A model generated the notes under the pieces. That model made no database searches and was not told where the DNA came from. It saw only the letters and a list, made by a program, of their open reading frames with translations. The translations under genes and the position numbers were made by a program. 64,000 bases of DNA from assembly GCF_040712085.1 (NCBI RefSeq), contig NZ_JBFCVK010000013.1:11493-75492 (forward strand), read 5' to 3'. This document shows positions 25,034 through 33,320 of the stretch, piece after piece. Each line of letters starts with the position of its first letter. Within the stretch, counting starts at the first letter, position 1. The DNA is from Aquibaculum sediminis (GTDB taxonomy: Bacteria > Pseudomonadota > Alphaproteobacteria > Kiloniellales > DSM-21159).

Positions 25034-25146
25034 TCGGGTCCCACTCTCGCTCCAATGGGTCGCCGGCAAAGCCCAAAGCGCCGTCACTGCGAACCCCTAA
25101 CTCCGCTGGACGGTGGTTGGTCTGGGAGGGGCCCTTTATCACAACT

Positions 25147-25239
25147 GTCATTGCGAGGAGGCGAAGCCGACGCGGCAATCTAGGGCGGCTGCCTGTGGCC
25201 CTGGACTGCCGCGCTCCCTGCGGTCGCTCGCAGTGACGG
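25147..25239. repeat. Palindromic GTCATTGCGAG/CTCGCAGTGACG dispersed repeat
   Basis: The left arm (25147-25182) starts GTCATTGCGAGG and ends GCGGCAATCTAG. The right arm (25201-25239) starts CTGGACTGCCGC and ends CTCGCAGTGACGG. The arms are inverted copies with an 18-nt centre. It is the widespread intergenic palindrome family in which a GTCATTGCGAG arm ends in GCAATC(C/T)AG. A fragment, CGTCACTGCGA, occurs again at 25082-25092. It lies between the convergent sppA and tlyA genes. Confidence 0.8.
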
Positions 25240-25281
25240 CGGGGTGTGCCCTGTCGGCGTCGCACTGCCTGCTCGTTCTCC

Positions 25282-26028
25282 TCACGGCCCGAGCTTCCGG
25301 GCGGCCAGCAGGAACTCGCGATTGCCATTGGGGCCGGTGATCGGGCTGTCGGTCAGCCCCAGGATCTCCCAGCCCGAGCGCGCGGCCAGCCAGTCCCGTA
25401 CCCGGGCGCAGGCGCGCTGGTGCAGTGTCGGGTCACGCACCACGCCGCCCTTGCCCAGGGCCTCGCGCTCCAGCTCGAACTGCGGTTTCACCAAAACCAG
25501 GAGCCGTCCGCCGGGGGCGACCAGTTCCAAGCCGGCGGGCAGCAGCAGGGTGAGGGAGATGAAGCTGGCGTCGCAGACCAGCAGGTCCACCGCGTCGCCG
25601 ATCTGCGCCGCGTCCAGATAGCGGGCATTGACCCCCTCCAGTGAGACCACCCGCGGATCGGCGCGCAGATTTGCCGCCAACTGATCGCGGCCCACGTCGA
25701 CGGCATAGACCCGCCGCGCGCTGTGGTGCAGCAGCACGTCGGTGAAGCCGCCGGTCGAGGCGCCGATGTCGAGGCAGACGGCGTTACGTGGATCGATGTC
25801 GAAGTGTTCCAGTCCGTGGGCCAGCTTGAGCCCGCCGCGCGACACCCAGGGGTGGTCGCGGCCGGTGATGGCGAGCGGCGCGTCGACCGGCAGCTGCTCG
25901 CCTGGCTTGGTAATGACCCGGCCGTCGCATTCCACCTTGCCGGCGGCGATCAGGGCCTGGGCCCGGCTGCGGCTTTCCGCCAGCCCGCGATCCAGCAGCA
26001 GGCGGTCGACGCGAATGCGCTCGCTCAT
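25282..26028 (-). CDS. tlyA: TlyA-family rRNA 2'-O-methyltransferase
   Basis: 248 aa. Residues 1-60 are an S4 RNA-binding domain (RVDRLLLDRGLAESRSRAQALIAAGKV). The rest is an RrmJ-type methyltransferase, with the SAM-binding motif VCLDIGASTGGFTDVLL near residue 85 and KPQFELE near 190. Family members methylate 16S and 23S rRNA cytidines. The ATG overlaps the stop of the upstream MATE gene by 4 nt, so the two are co-expressed. Confidence 0.93.
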   Translation of the reverse strand: MSERIRVDRLLLDRGLAESRSRAQALIAAGKVECDGRVITKPGEQLPVDAPLAITGRDHPWVSRGGLKLAHGLEHFDIDPRNAVCLDIGASTGGFTDVLLHHSARRVYAVDVGRDQLAANLRADPRVVSLEGVNARYLDAAQIGDAVDLLVCDASFISLTLLLPAGLELVAPGGRLLVLVKPQFELEREALGKGGVVRDPTLHQRACARVRDWLAARSGWEILGLTDSPITGPNGNREFLLAARKLGP

Positions 26029-27461
26029 GAGGTCTGCGCCCGCTCCAGCAGGGCCAGGCGTTCACGCCGGGCGAAGCGGCGCACCAGCAGGATGGCGGTG
26101 GCGGACAGGCCCAGCGCCCAGCCGATCCAGATGCCGACGCCCCCCACGCCGAGCGGAAAGGTCAGCAGCCAGGCCGAGGCGAAGCCGATGATCCAGTAGC
26201 CGACGGCGCTGTAGACCATGGGCACACGCGTGTCGGAGAGGCCGCGCAGCACCGAAGTGCCGATAACCTGGGCGCCGTCCGCCACCTGGAAGAGCGCGGC
26301 CACGGCCAGGAAGCGGATGCCGAGCGCGATCACGGCGGCGTTCTCGACATCGGAGAGGTCGAGGAAGAGCCCCATCAGGGTTTCGGGCAGCAGCCAGAAG
26401 GCCAGCGCGGCGATACACATGAAAGCCGTGCCCAGGGCGAGCGCGCTCCAGCCGGCCCGGCGGACGCCTTCGGGGTCGCGCCCTCCGGCGGCCAGGCCGA
26501 CGCGCACCGAGGCCGCCTGGCCCACCCCTAACGGCACCATGAAGGTGACGTGGGTGCACTGGGCGGCCACGGCGCTGGCGGCCAGGGCGGCAGTGCCGAC
26601 CCAGCCCATCATGAATGTGCCGGAGGTGAACAGTCCCACCTCGAACAGCAGGATGAACCCCACGGGCCAGCCCACCCGCAGCAGTGCGCGCATGCGCGGC
26701 CAGTCGCTGCGCCCGAAGCGGGCCAGCAGGTAGTAGCGCCGCAGGCGTCGCTCGCGCTGCACATAGGCCAGCATGCCAAGGAACATGACGGTCTGCACCA
26801 GGGCCGAGCCAAGGCCGGCGCCGGCCACCTCCATCCGGGGCAGGCCGAAGTTTCCGAAGATCAGGCCGTAGTTGACCAGGGCGTTGAGCAGCACGGCGCC
26901 GAGCATGGCCACCATGGCCGAAACGGGCCGCGAGAGGGCGGAGACGAAGCCGCGCAGCACCACAAAGCCCATGGAGGGCACGAAGCCCCAGAGCGCCATG
27001 CGGGCATAACCGCCGGCGGTGTCCGCCAGGCCCGGGTCCTGTCCCACCAGACGCAGCAGCGCCGGCGTTTGCCAGAGCAGCAGCATGGCCGGCAGCGAGA
27101 GTCCCATGGCCAGCCACAGTCCCTGGCGCACGGTGCGGCGGACGCCGCGGCGGTCGCGCGCGCCCAGCGCCTGTGCGGCCAGGGCCGGCACGCCACTGAG
27201 CACGCCCAGGCAGAAAAGCCAGGGCAGGATGAACCAGTGCATCGCCAGGCTGCCGGCCGCGAGGGCTTCCGGGCCCAGCCGCCCCATCATGACCACGTCG
27301 GTGGTGTGGATGCCGACCTGGCCCAGCTGCATCAACACCAGCGGCCCGGCCAGCCGCAGCGTGGCGCGCAGTTCCACAAGCCAGGCCTCGGCCGCAGCGG
27401 AGCGGGCAACTGGCAGCGAAGCGCGCTGGGAAGGGGGGCGAAGGCGGCGCAGGAGGCTCAT
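26025..27461 (-). CDS. MATE-family multidrug/cation efflux transporter
   Basis: 478 aa with about 12 membrane segments in two related halves. The family features are clear: LRLAGPLVLMQLGQVGIHTTDVVMMGRLGPEALAAGSLA (spread over residues 34-72) and WVGTAALAASAVAAQ in the second half. It exports cationic compounds using Na+ or H+. It is upstream of, and overlaps, tlyA. No specific substrate can be given. Confidence 0.92.
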   Translation of the reverse strand: MSLLRRLRPPSQRASLPVARSAAAEAWLVELRATLRLAGPLVLMQLGQVGIHTTDVVMMGRLGPEALAAGSLAMHWFILPWLFCLGVLSGVPALAAQALGARDRRGVRRTVRQGLWLAMGLSLPAMLLLWQTPALLRLVGQDPGLADTAGGYARMALWGFVPSMGFVVLRGFVSALSRPVSAMVAMLGAVLLNALVNYGLIFGNFGLPRMEVAGAGLGSALVQTVMFLGMLAYVQRERRLRRYYLLARFGRSDWPRMRALLRVGWPVGFILLFEVGLFTSGTFMMGWVGTAALAASAVAAQCTHVTFMVPLGVGQAASVRVGLAAGGRDPEGVRRAGWSALALGTAFMCIAALAFWLLPETLMGLFLDLSDVENAAVIALGIRFLAVAALFQVADGAQVIGTSVLRGLSDTRVPMVYSAVGYWIIGFASAWLLTFPLGVGGVGIWIGWALGLSATAILLVRRFARRERLALLERAQTS

Positions 27462-27545
27462 GCCGTCACTCTATCCTTGGGTCCTGCGGTCGCCCAGCGC
27501 CAGCAGCACAGACCAGATGACGAAAAGCATCATTTACGAAAACAA

Positions 27546-27577
27546 GGGGCCCGCACCGGTGCTTCGGTACGGGCCCC
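27546..27577 (-). terminator. Rho-independent terminator of the ABC substrate-binding gene
   Basis: The stem GGGGCCCG / CGGGCCCC extends inward through CCG/CGG around a short loop. On the minus strand it is followed by TTGTTTTCG. It lies 73 nt after the stop of the substrate-binding protein gene. Confidence 0.8.
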
Positions 27578-27650
27578 TGTCGGAAGCTGCGGCTCCTGCC
27601 GTGGCCTCCGGCTTGGGTTCCTTGTCAGACCGCAGCCTGCGCGGTCTGTA

Positions 27651-28907
27651 TTACTCGGCGCTGGGGTCGAAGACCCGCACGGTGGCGATCTCGCCGTCCT
27701 GGATCGCCCAGTGCTCGAAGGTGCCGGAGACGTCACCGTTCTCGTCGAACTCCTGGTCGCCGGCGGCGCCGAGATAGTCGATGTCGGTGCCGGCTGCGAT
27801 CAACTCGCGTGCCTTTTCCACTTCGCCCGGAAGGATGACTTCGCCCGGGGCGTTGGAGACCTCGCGGATGGCGTCGCGAATGGCGGTGCCATCGGTGCTG
27901 CCCGCCTTCTCGATGGCCAGGAGCAGGATCATGGCCGCGTCATAGGCGGAATCGATGTAGGGCAGCGGCGGCAGTTCGCCGTACTCTGCTTCGTAGGCCG
28001 CACGCCAGAGCTCGCTGGCCTCGCTCTGCACGCCGCGGGCGGCGGTGCCGTAGGCCCCTTCCAGATACTGGGCGCCGATCTCGGTCAGCAGGCCCTCGGC
28101 CTTCATGCCGTCGGTGAAGACGAAGCGATCGAAAAGGCCTTCCTCAAGCGACTGGCGCACGATGGTCAGGCCGCCGTCGTCGGGATAGGCGATCAGCACC
28201 AGGGCCTCGGCTCCGGTGCCGGCCAGCCCGGAAAGCTCGCTGCGATAGGAGGCCTGGTTCGGTTCGAAAGCCTCGGAGCGGGTGACGGTGCCGCCGGCCT
28301 CGGTCAGTGCCTCCTCGAAGGCCTCGGCCAGGCCTTCGCCATAGTCGTTGTTGACGTAGAGCACGGCGACGTTGGTGTCGCCGGCCTCGGCCGCGATCTG
28401 CGCCAGGGCCACGCCCTGATAGGCATCCGAGGGAACGGTGCGGAACAGGAAGTCGTCATCCTCCAGCGTGGTGAGCGCCGGTGCCGTCGAGGCGTTGGAG
28501 ATCTGCGGAATGCTGTTGGTCGAGGAGACGGTCTGCGCCACCGGAATGGTGTTGCCGGAGCCGAGTGCGCCAACGATGCCCGCCACGCCTTCCACCGATA
28601 CCAGTCGCTGTGCCGAGTCCACCGCCGGCTGTGGGCTGGTCTGGGTGTCGCCGACCACCAGTTCCACCTCACGGCCGTCGAGCAGACCACCAGCGGCATT
28701 CACCTGCTGCACCGCCATGCGCACACCGCGCATCGATCCCTCACCATAGGACTGCAGGCCGCCAGTGAGCGGGATCAGCGCACCCAGCTTGACCGTCTCC
28801 TGCGCCGAGGAGGTGCCGGGCTGCATGACCGCGACTGCAGCGGCCATGGCAACGCCGAATCCAAGCGCTGCGCGTCGCGAAAAACGGGAACCAACCATCC
28901 AGGACAT
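27651..28907 (-). CDS. Branched-chain amino acid-type ABC transporter substrate-binding protein
   Basis: 418 aa. It has a twin-arginine-like signal (FSRRAALGFGVAMAAAVAV) and a type I periplasmic-binding fold of the LivJ type: VKLGALIPLTGGLQSYG, GVRMAVQQVNAAGGLLDGREVELVVGD (start near residue 60), IPQISNASTAPAL, VAVLYVNNDYGEGLAEAFEEA and FVFTDGMKAEGL. It captures amino acids, amides or aromatic acids for a membrane ABC importer. No permease or ATPase gene is adjacent, so it is an orphan binding protein. GGAGGAG precedes the ATG and a terminator follows the gene. Confidence 0.92.
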   Translation of the reverse strand: MSWMVGSRFSRRAALGFGVAMAAAVAVMQPGTSSAQETVKLGALIPLTGGLQSYGEGSMRGVRMAVQQVNAAGGLLDGREVELVVGDTQTSPQPAVDSAQRLVSVEGVAGIVGALGSGNTIPVAQTVSSTNSIPQISNASTAPALTTLEDDDFLFRTVPSDAYQGVALAQIAAEAGDTNVAVLYVNNDYGEGLAEAFEEALTEAGGTVTRSEAFEPNQASYRSELSGLAGTGAEALVLIAYPDDGGLTIVRQSLEEGLFDRFVFTDGMKAEGLLTEIGAQYLEGAYGTAARGVQSEASELWRAAYEAEYGELPPLPYIDSAYDAAMILLLAIEKAGSTDGTAIRDAIREVSNAPGEVILPGEVEKARELIAAGTDIDYLGAAGDQEFDENGDVSGTFEHWAIQDGEIATVRVFDPSAE

Positions 28908-28965
28908 GCTCTCCTCCGAGTGTAAGTTTATCGATCTTGTGCTGACCGCAGCCCCTGCGCGGCAG

Positions 28966-29043
28966 CAAATCTCTTTGAAAGTAGACCCGATCCACGCGAT
29001 TGAGCGGGGGGTGTTTGTTCCCGCTCAACTGCGATCGGGTCTA
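28966..29043. repeat. Palindromic repeat element, TAGACC family, second copy
   Basis: The palindrome at 28982-29043 has arms TAGACCCGATC...GATCGGGTCTA and an inner GAGCGGG/CCCGCTC pairing. As in the copy at 1134-1198, the 5' arm carries extra bases before CGCG. It is preceded by ATCTCTTTGAA (28969-28979), matching the TATCTCTTTAAT box of the first copy. It lies between the GGDEF-EAL gene and the substrate-binding gene. Confidence 0.75.
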
Positions 29044-29121
29044 ACCTATCCAGCAGTCTGAAACCGCGCAACCAGTGCTTCACAGTTGCGCGCAGCATTC
29101 CACGCGGTGGCGGCCGGGCTG

Positions 29122-31518
29122 TCAGGAGGCCTGTTGCCTGCTGTCATCGTCGGAGGTCTGGTCCATGCCCGCGGTGTTGCCCAGCCGCTCCGGCGGGTGC
29201 AGATGGAAGCCCTGGCCGAAGTCGACGCCCAGGGCCCGAAGATGGTTGAGCGCTTCCGTAGAGGCGACGGACTCGGCCACCACACTGATCCCCATGTTGT
29301 GGGCGATGCGGGTGATGGATTCGACGATCAGCGCATCGGTGGAACTGGTCAGGCTGCGTTCGATCAAGGCGCCGTCCATCTTCACCGCATGCACCGGCAG
29401 CTGCTTCAGGTAGGAGAAGGAGGCCATGCCGCTGCCGAAATCGTCCAGCGCGAAGCGGAAGCCCCGGTCCACCAGGTGCTGCATGACGGTGGCGGTCTGC
29501 TGCAGGTTGTAGATCGCGGCTGTTTCCGTCACCTCGAAGCAGATCTGTTCCGGCTGTACCTGGGGGAAAGCCGCAAGCAGATCGTCGACCAGGGCGAGGA
29601 AGTCGGCGGAGCCAAGAGTGAGGCCGGAGAGATTGACCGAGTAGCGAACACGGCAGCGGGCTTCCGGTTGCATCTGCGCGATCAGGGCGAAGATCCGGCG
29701 CAGGACATAGGCATCGAGCTGCGTGATCAGGCCGAAGCGCTCCGCGGCGGGGACGAAGCTGTCCGGTGGAATCAAGGGTCCCTCGGCTTCCTGGAGGCGG
29801 GTGAGCACCTCCCAGCGCCTGACGCCATCGATCTGATCCGTCTGCAACTGCACAATCGACTGGGCGAAGAGGACGATCCTGTCCTCGCGCAGGGCGTCCT
29901 GCAGCCTCTTGTTCCAGTCCATGTCCCGCTGCTGCCTGCTGATATCGATGTCGCTGGGCTTGCTGAGCTGGGTTCTGTTGCGTCCCTTCTCTTTCGCTAG
30001 AAAGCAGGCGGCGTCGGCAAGACTGAGCGCTTCGGCGTAGCTCAGCCCATGGTCCCGGCCGAAGAGAACCAGGCCGATGCTGATGGTCACCCCGTAGCGC
30101 TGGCCCTCCCAGAAGAAGTCGAGTTCCCTGACCTCGCGACAGAGACGCTGGGCGAGATTGAGAGCGCCTGCCTCGTCGCTCAGCCGCAGGACCAGGGCGA
30201 ACTCGTCTCCGCCCAGGCGGGCGAGCAGGACTTTCTCGCCGACGGACCGGCGTAGCAGGGTGGCCACCTGCTGCAGGAGCGCATCGCCGGCGGCGTGGCC
30301 GCAGCGGTCGTTGACGATCTTGAAGTGATCCAGATCCATATAGAGCAGCGCGTGCGGGCCCGGATGCCGCTCGATGTCGATGATGGCCTGCGCCAGGCCG
30401 CGCCGGTTGCTGAGGCCGGTCAGGGAGTCGTGGGCGGCCTGATAGGATACCTCCTGCGCCAGTTCGTGGGCTTCGGTGACGTCGTGTCCCTGCACGAAGA
30501 TGCCGCTGATCGCGCCCTCGAGCTCGCGGATCGGCTGGTAGATCAGATCGATGTAGCGCTGTTCCAGGCCGCCGCCGGCCACCCGCTGCAGCTTGATCGG
30601 GACGGCGCGGCCGATGAAGGGCTCGCCGGTTGTGAAGGCGCGGTCGAGCTTGGCCAGGAAGCCCTGGCCGACCACTTCGGGCAGCACCTGCGCCAGAGGA
30701 TGACCGATGATCCGGCGGTGGCCGATGAGCTGGTAGTAGGCGTCATTGGCCAGTTCGTAGATGTGCTCCGGGCCGCGCAGCACGCAGATGAAGCCCGGCG
30801 CCTGCTGGAAGAGCTGTTGCAGGTGCGCACGCTCGGCCGAAAGAATCCGCTGCACATCACGAGCCCAACTCTCTAGTGAGTTTGTCGCAGGGCTCGAATC
30901 CTCCGCCCTTTCTGTGGTTCCTCGGCGCGCACCAGAGGTCTGATCATCCGGTTCGGCCGGCGGCTGGATTTCCTGCTGCTGGGCGAGTTCGGTGATGTCG
31001 GTCGGCTGATGCAGGATGGCCCAAAGCTCGCCCTCGTCGTTCAGCAGCGGCAGGTTGGAGATCATCCAGTAGCGATCCTGGATGTAGGCCCCCTCTGGTG
31101 CCTGCGGCACCGTCACCGGATAGTGCAGCAGTGGAATGTGGTGCGGCCGGCGGTGGGCGATGACGTAGGCGAAGGAGGCGCGCAGGACCTTCTCGCCCGG
31201 CGATCCGTGGCCGGGGAAGGTGGAGAAGACCGGCCGGGAGATAATCGCTTCGCGCTGTATGCCGCCGGCGGCCTCGTAGGCCTGATTGCAGTCGAGAATG
31301 GTCAGATCGGGACTGAGGATGGCCGCAGCGTTGGGCGCACGGTCGAAGATCTGCTGATAGTTGGCCGGGGCGAGCGGAGCGTGCGGGCGCATGGTGGGCG
31401 TTCCTGACGGCGAAGCGACTGGGGTGTCGCAATCCTGCGGGTGATCGTGCTCTGGCTCCGCAACGCTTCTGCCCCGCCGGGGAACGCCGTCGTGCGGCTT
31501 CCTGGAAAGGTTCGGCAT
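29122..31518 (-). CDS. PAS-PAS-GGDEF-EAL cyclic-di-GMP signalling protein
   Basis: 798 aa and soluble, with no membrane segment. A first PAS domain covers about residues 50-170 (IFDRAPNAAAILSPDLTILDCN). A second covers about 230-345 (LFQQAPGFICVLRGPEHIYELAND). The GGDEF domain (about 365-525) has ARLGGDEFALVL, so cyclase activity is plausible. The EAL domain (about 545-790) has EVL in place of EAL but keeps the metal and substrate residues in VNLSG, FEVTET, LDDFGSG, VKMD and VAES. An internal ATG at 31392 could be the true start. It may be bifunctional or phosphodiesterase-dominant. No partner is adjacent. Confidence 0.93.
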   Translation of the reverse strand: MPNLSRKPHDGVPRRGRSVAEPEHDHPQDCDTPVASPSGTPTMRPHAPLAPANYQQIFDRAPNAAAILSPDLTILDCNQAYEAAGGIQREAIISRPVFSTFPGHGSPGEKVLRASFAYVIAHRRPHHIPLLHYPVTVPQAPEGAYIQDRYWMISNLPLLNDEGELWAILHQPTDITELAQQQEIQPPAEPDDQTSGARRGTTERAEDSSPATNSLESWARDVQRILSAERAHLQQLFQQAPGFICVLRGPEHIYELANDAYYQLIGHRRIIGHPLAQVLPEVVGQGFLAKLDRAFTTGEPFIGRAVPIKLQRVAGGGLEQRYIDLIYQPIRELEGAISGIFVQGHDVTEAHELAQEVSYQAAHDSLTGLSNRRGLAQAIIDIERHPGPHALLYMDLDHFKIVNDRCGHAAGDALLQQVATLLRRSVGEKVLLARLGGDEFALVLRLSDEAGALNLAQRLCREVRELDFFWEGQRYGVTISIGLVLFGRDHGLSYAEALSLADAACFLAKEKGRNRTQLSKPSDIDISRQQRDMDWNKRLQDALREDRIVLFAQSIVQLQTDQIDGVRRWEVLTRLQEAEGPLIPPDSFVPAAERFGLITQLDAYVLRRIFALIAQMQPEARCRVRYSVNLSGLTLGSADFLALVDDLLAAFPQVQPEQICFEVTETAAIYNLQQTATVMQHLVDRGFRFALDDFGSGMASFSYLKQLPVHAVKMDGALIERSLTSSTDALIVESITRIAHNMGISVVAESVASTEALNHLRALGVDFGQGFHLHPPERLGNTAGMDQTSDDDSRQQAS

Positions 31519-31669
31519 GCCGTCACGACCCGAGGTTGGCTAAACTACGGTCTTCTCTTGCCTCAATAGCACGAGTCCTGCTTTTGGGGTCAAGTGGATT
31601 CGGTGCTACTTGGCTTCATCTTATGGTGTTCTGTGACCGCTTTGCTTGTGTCATGTGCCAAGGGTTCGT

Positions 31670-31715
31670 TAGAGCCATCCGATCCCCATTAAAGAGATAG
31701 AGACGGTCGGCTCTA
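31670..31715. repeat. Inverted repeat with ATTAAAGAGATA core, third family member
   Basis: Short arms TAGAGCC (31670-31676) and GGCTCTA (31709-31715) enclose the 12-mer ATTAAAGAGATA (31688-31699). That 12-mer is the exact reverse complement of TATCTCTTTAAT at 1121-1132. The right arm overlaps the aat stop codon. Confidence 0.65.
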
Positions 31716-32447
31716 GTCGCACTTCGGCTTGGCGCTTGGACTGCGCAGGGCCGCCAACTGCTCGGCAAAGGCCTCCTCGCTCAGTTCCACGGGGAAGACC
31801 GCCGTCTCGCGCAGGGCGCGGCCGAGCAGCGCCTTGTAGTGGGCGCGCGGCAGGTCGATCGCGCCGAATTGGCGCAAATGCGGCGTGGTGAACTGCGTGT
31901 CGAGAAGCTGGAATCCCCCCTGGCGCAGCCGCATGATCAGGTGTATCAGCGCCACCTTGCTGGCGTCGGTGACGCGGGTGAACATCGATTCCCCGAAGAA
32001 GGCCGCGCCCAGCCCGACACCGTAAAGGCCGCCGACCAGCCGCCGGCCGTTTATTGCCGGAACGTTGCTGCTTTCTTCCGTGAGGGCGGCGTCTGACGGA
32101 TCGGCCGGTGCTTCAGGCAGCCAGACCTCGATGGAGTGGGCAAAGCCCATGCGGTGCAGTTCGCTGTAGAGCTGCTCGATGGTGCTGTTGATCCAGGTTT
32201 CCGGCCGGTTCTCCATGGGTGCGGCGCAGGCCTGGATGACAGCGGGAAAGTCCTGGTTGCAGGTGACCAGGAAAGCATTGCATCGCAGCCGGCGATGGAG
32301 GCGACGCGGCAGGTGCACACTTTCGAGCGGCAGCACGCCGCGCAGATCGGGGTCGACCCAGTGCAGCTCCTCTGCCTGGCGATTCTCCGCCATGGGGAAG
32401 ACGCCGAGCGCATAGGCGCGTAAAAGCAGGTCGGGGGTAAGCCGCAT
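31713..32447 (-). CDS. aat: Leucyl/phenylalanyl-tRNA-protein transferase
   Basis: 244 aa. Family landmarks are present: LLLRAYALGVFPMAE at the N-terminus, LHWVDPDLRGVLPLE, FAVIQACA-type segment (FPAVIQACAAP), TWINSTIEQLYSELHRMGFAHSIEVW, GRRLVGGLYGVGLGAAFFGESMF and LLDTQFTTPHLRQFGAIDLPR. It adds Leu or Phe to proteins with N-terminal Lys/Arg, marking them for ClpAP. It is divergent from imuA and shares the promoter region containing the SOS box. Confidence 0.96.
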   Translation of the reverse strand: MRLTPDLLLRAYALGVFPMAENRQAEELHWVDPDLRGVLPLESVHLPRRLHRRLRCNAFLVTCNQDFPAVIQACAAPMENRPETWINSTIEQLYSELHRMGFAHSIEVWLPEAPADPSDAALTEESSNVPAINGRRLVGGLYGVGLGAAFFGESMFTRVTDASKVALIHLIMRLRQGGFQLLDTQFTTPHLRQFGAIDLPRAHYKALLGRALRETAVFPVELSEEAFAEQLAALRSPSAKPKCD

Positions 32448-32531
32448 GTTCCCAGTTTAACCGCGTACAGGCCCGACGGGAACGACGAAGACGCAAGGCC
32501 TGGGGCTTGATCGCTGGAAAAAACGAGAATA

Positions 32532-32546
32532 GAACATATCACGAAC
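32532..32546 (-). promoter_or_regulatory. LexA (SOS) box upstream of imuA-imuB
   Basis: GAAC-ATATCAC-GAAC is the reverse complement of GTTC-N7-GTTC, the alphaproteobacterial LexA consensus. It ends 24 nt before the imuA ATG and overlaps the likely -10 region. The match to the two half-sites is exact. It should place the mutasome genes under SOS control. Confidence 0.85.
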
Positions 32547-32570
32547 ATTGATGGGTGATGCAGACTGCGA

Positions 32571-33320
32571 ATGACAGGAAGTGAGCCGGAGAATCTCGAG
32601 GTCTTACGCGCGCGTATCCGCCGGCTTGAGCAGGGCGGCGGGGCCAGGAGGGGTGGGGCGACCCTGTCCCTGGGGGCAGTGGCGCTGGACCGGCGGTTGC
32701 CCGGCGGTGGCCTGCCTCTGGCCGGTTTGCATGAGGTGCGCCCGGCACACCCCGAACTGGATGATGGCCCGGCCACGGGCTTTCTCCTGCTGCTCACCGC
32801 CCGCCTGCTCGCGGCACGCGCCGGCCGGCTGCTCTGGGTCAGCCGCGCCGACGATCTCCATGCGCCGGCTGCGGCGGTGGTCGGCCTGTCTTCTGCGCGC
32901 CTGCTGCGGGCCTGTGCGGCCCGGCGGGAGGATCTGCTCTGGGCACTGGAGCAGGGGCTGGAGTGCGCGGCCCTCGCCGGAGTGGTGGGCGAGGTCGATG
33001 CCGTGGATGCGGTGGCGACGCGCCGCCTGCAGTTGGCGGCCGAGAAGGCCGGGCGTCCCTGCTTCCTGCTGCAGCGCTCTGCTGCAGCCGCGACACAGCG
33101 GGGCGCCGGCAGTCCGGCGCTGACCCGCTGGCAGGTCGCGGCCCTGCCGAGCGATCCCGGCCTGCCTTTCGATCTGGTGGGACGGGCCCGCTGGCAGCTT
33201 GACCTGCTGCGCTGTCGCGGCGGCCGGCCGGCCAGTTTCGAGGTGGAATGGAACGATGCGACGGGTGATCTCGCTCTGGCTGCCCCGCTTCGCAATCGAG
33301 CGGCGGCGGGCGTCGCCTGA
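32571..33320 (+). CDS. imuA: ImuA, RecA-like component of the SOS mutasome
   Basis: 249 aa. It is related to RecA/SulA-type proteins: LSLGAVALDRRLPGGGLPLAGLHEV starts near residue 33, and LLWVSRADDLHAPAAAVVGL follows. A canonical Walker A lysine is not visible, which is usual for this family. ImuA works with ImuB and the polymerase DnaE2 in damage-induced mutagenesis. It directly follows an exact LexA box and overlaps imuB by 65 nt. No dnaE2 lies in this window. Confidence 0.88.
   Translation: MTGSEPENLEVLRARIRRLEQGGGARRGGATLSLGAVALDRRLPGGGLPLAGLHEVRPAHPELDDGPATGFLLLLTARLLAARAGRLLWVSRADDLHAPAAAVVGLSSARLLRACAARREDLLWALEQGLECAALAGVVGEVDAVDAVATRRLQLAAEKAGRPCFLLQRSAAAATQRGAGSPALTRWQVAALPSDPGLPFDLVGRARWQLDLLRCRGGRPASFEVEWNDATGDLALAAPLRNRAAAGVA

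Noticed and set aside
26550..28925. 791-codon open frame opposite the MATE and substrate-binding genes
   Set aside because: It spans two well-supported genes and a terminator; its composition is that of antisense GC-rich sequence.
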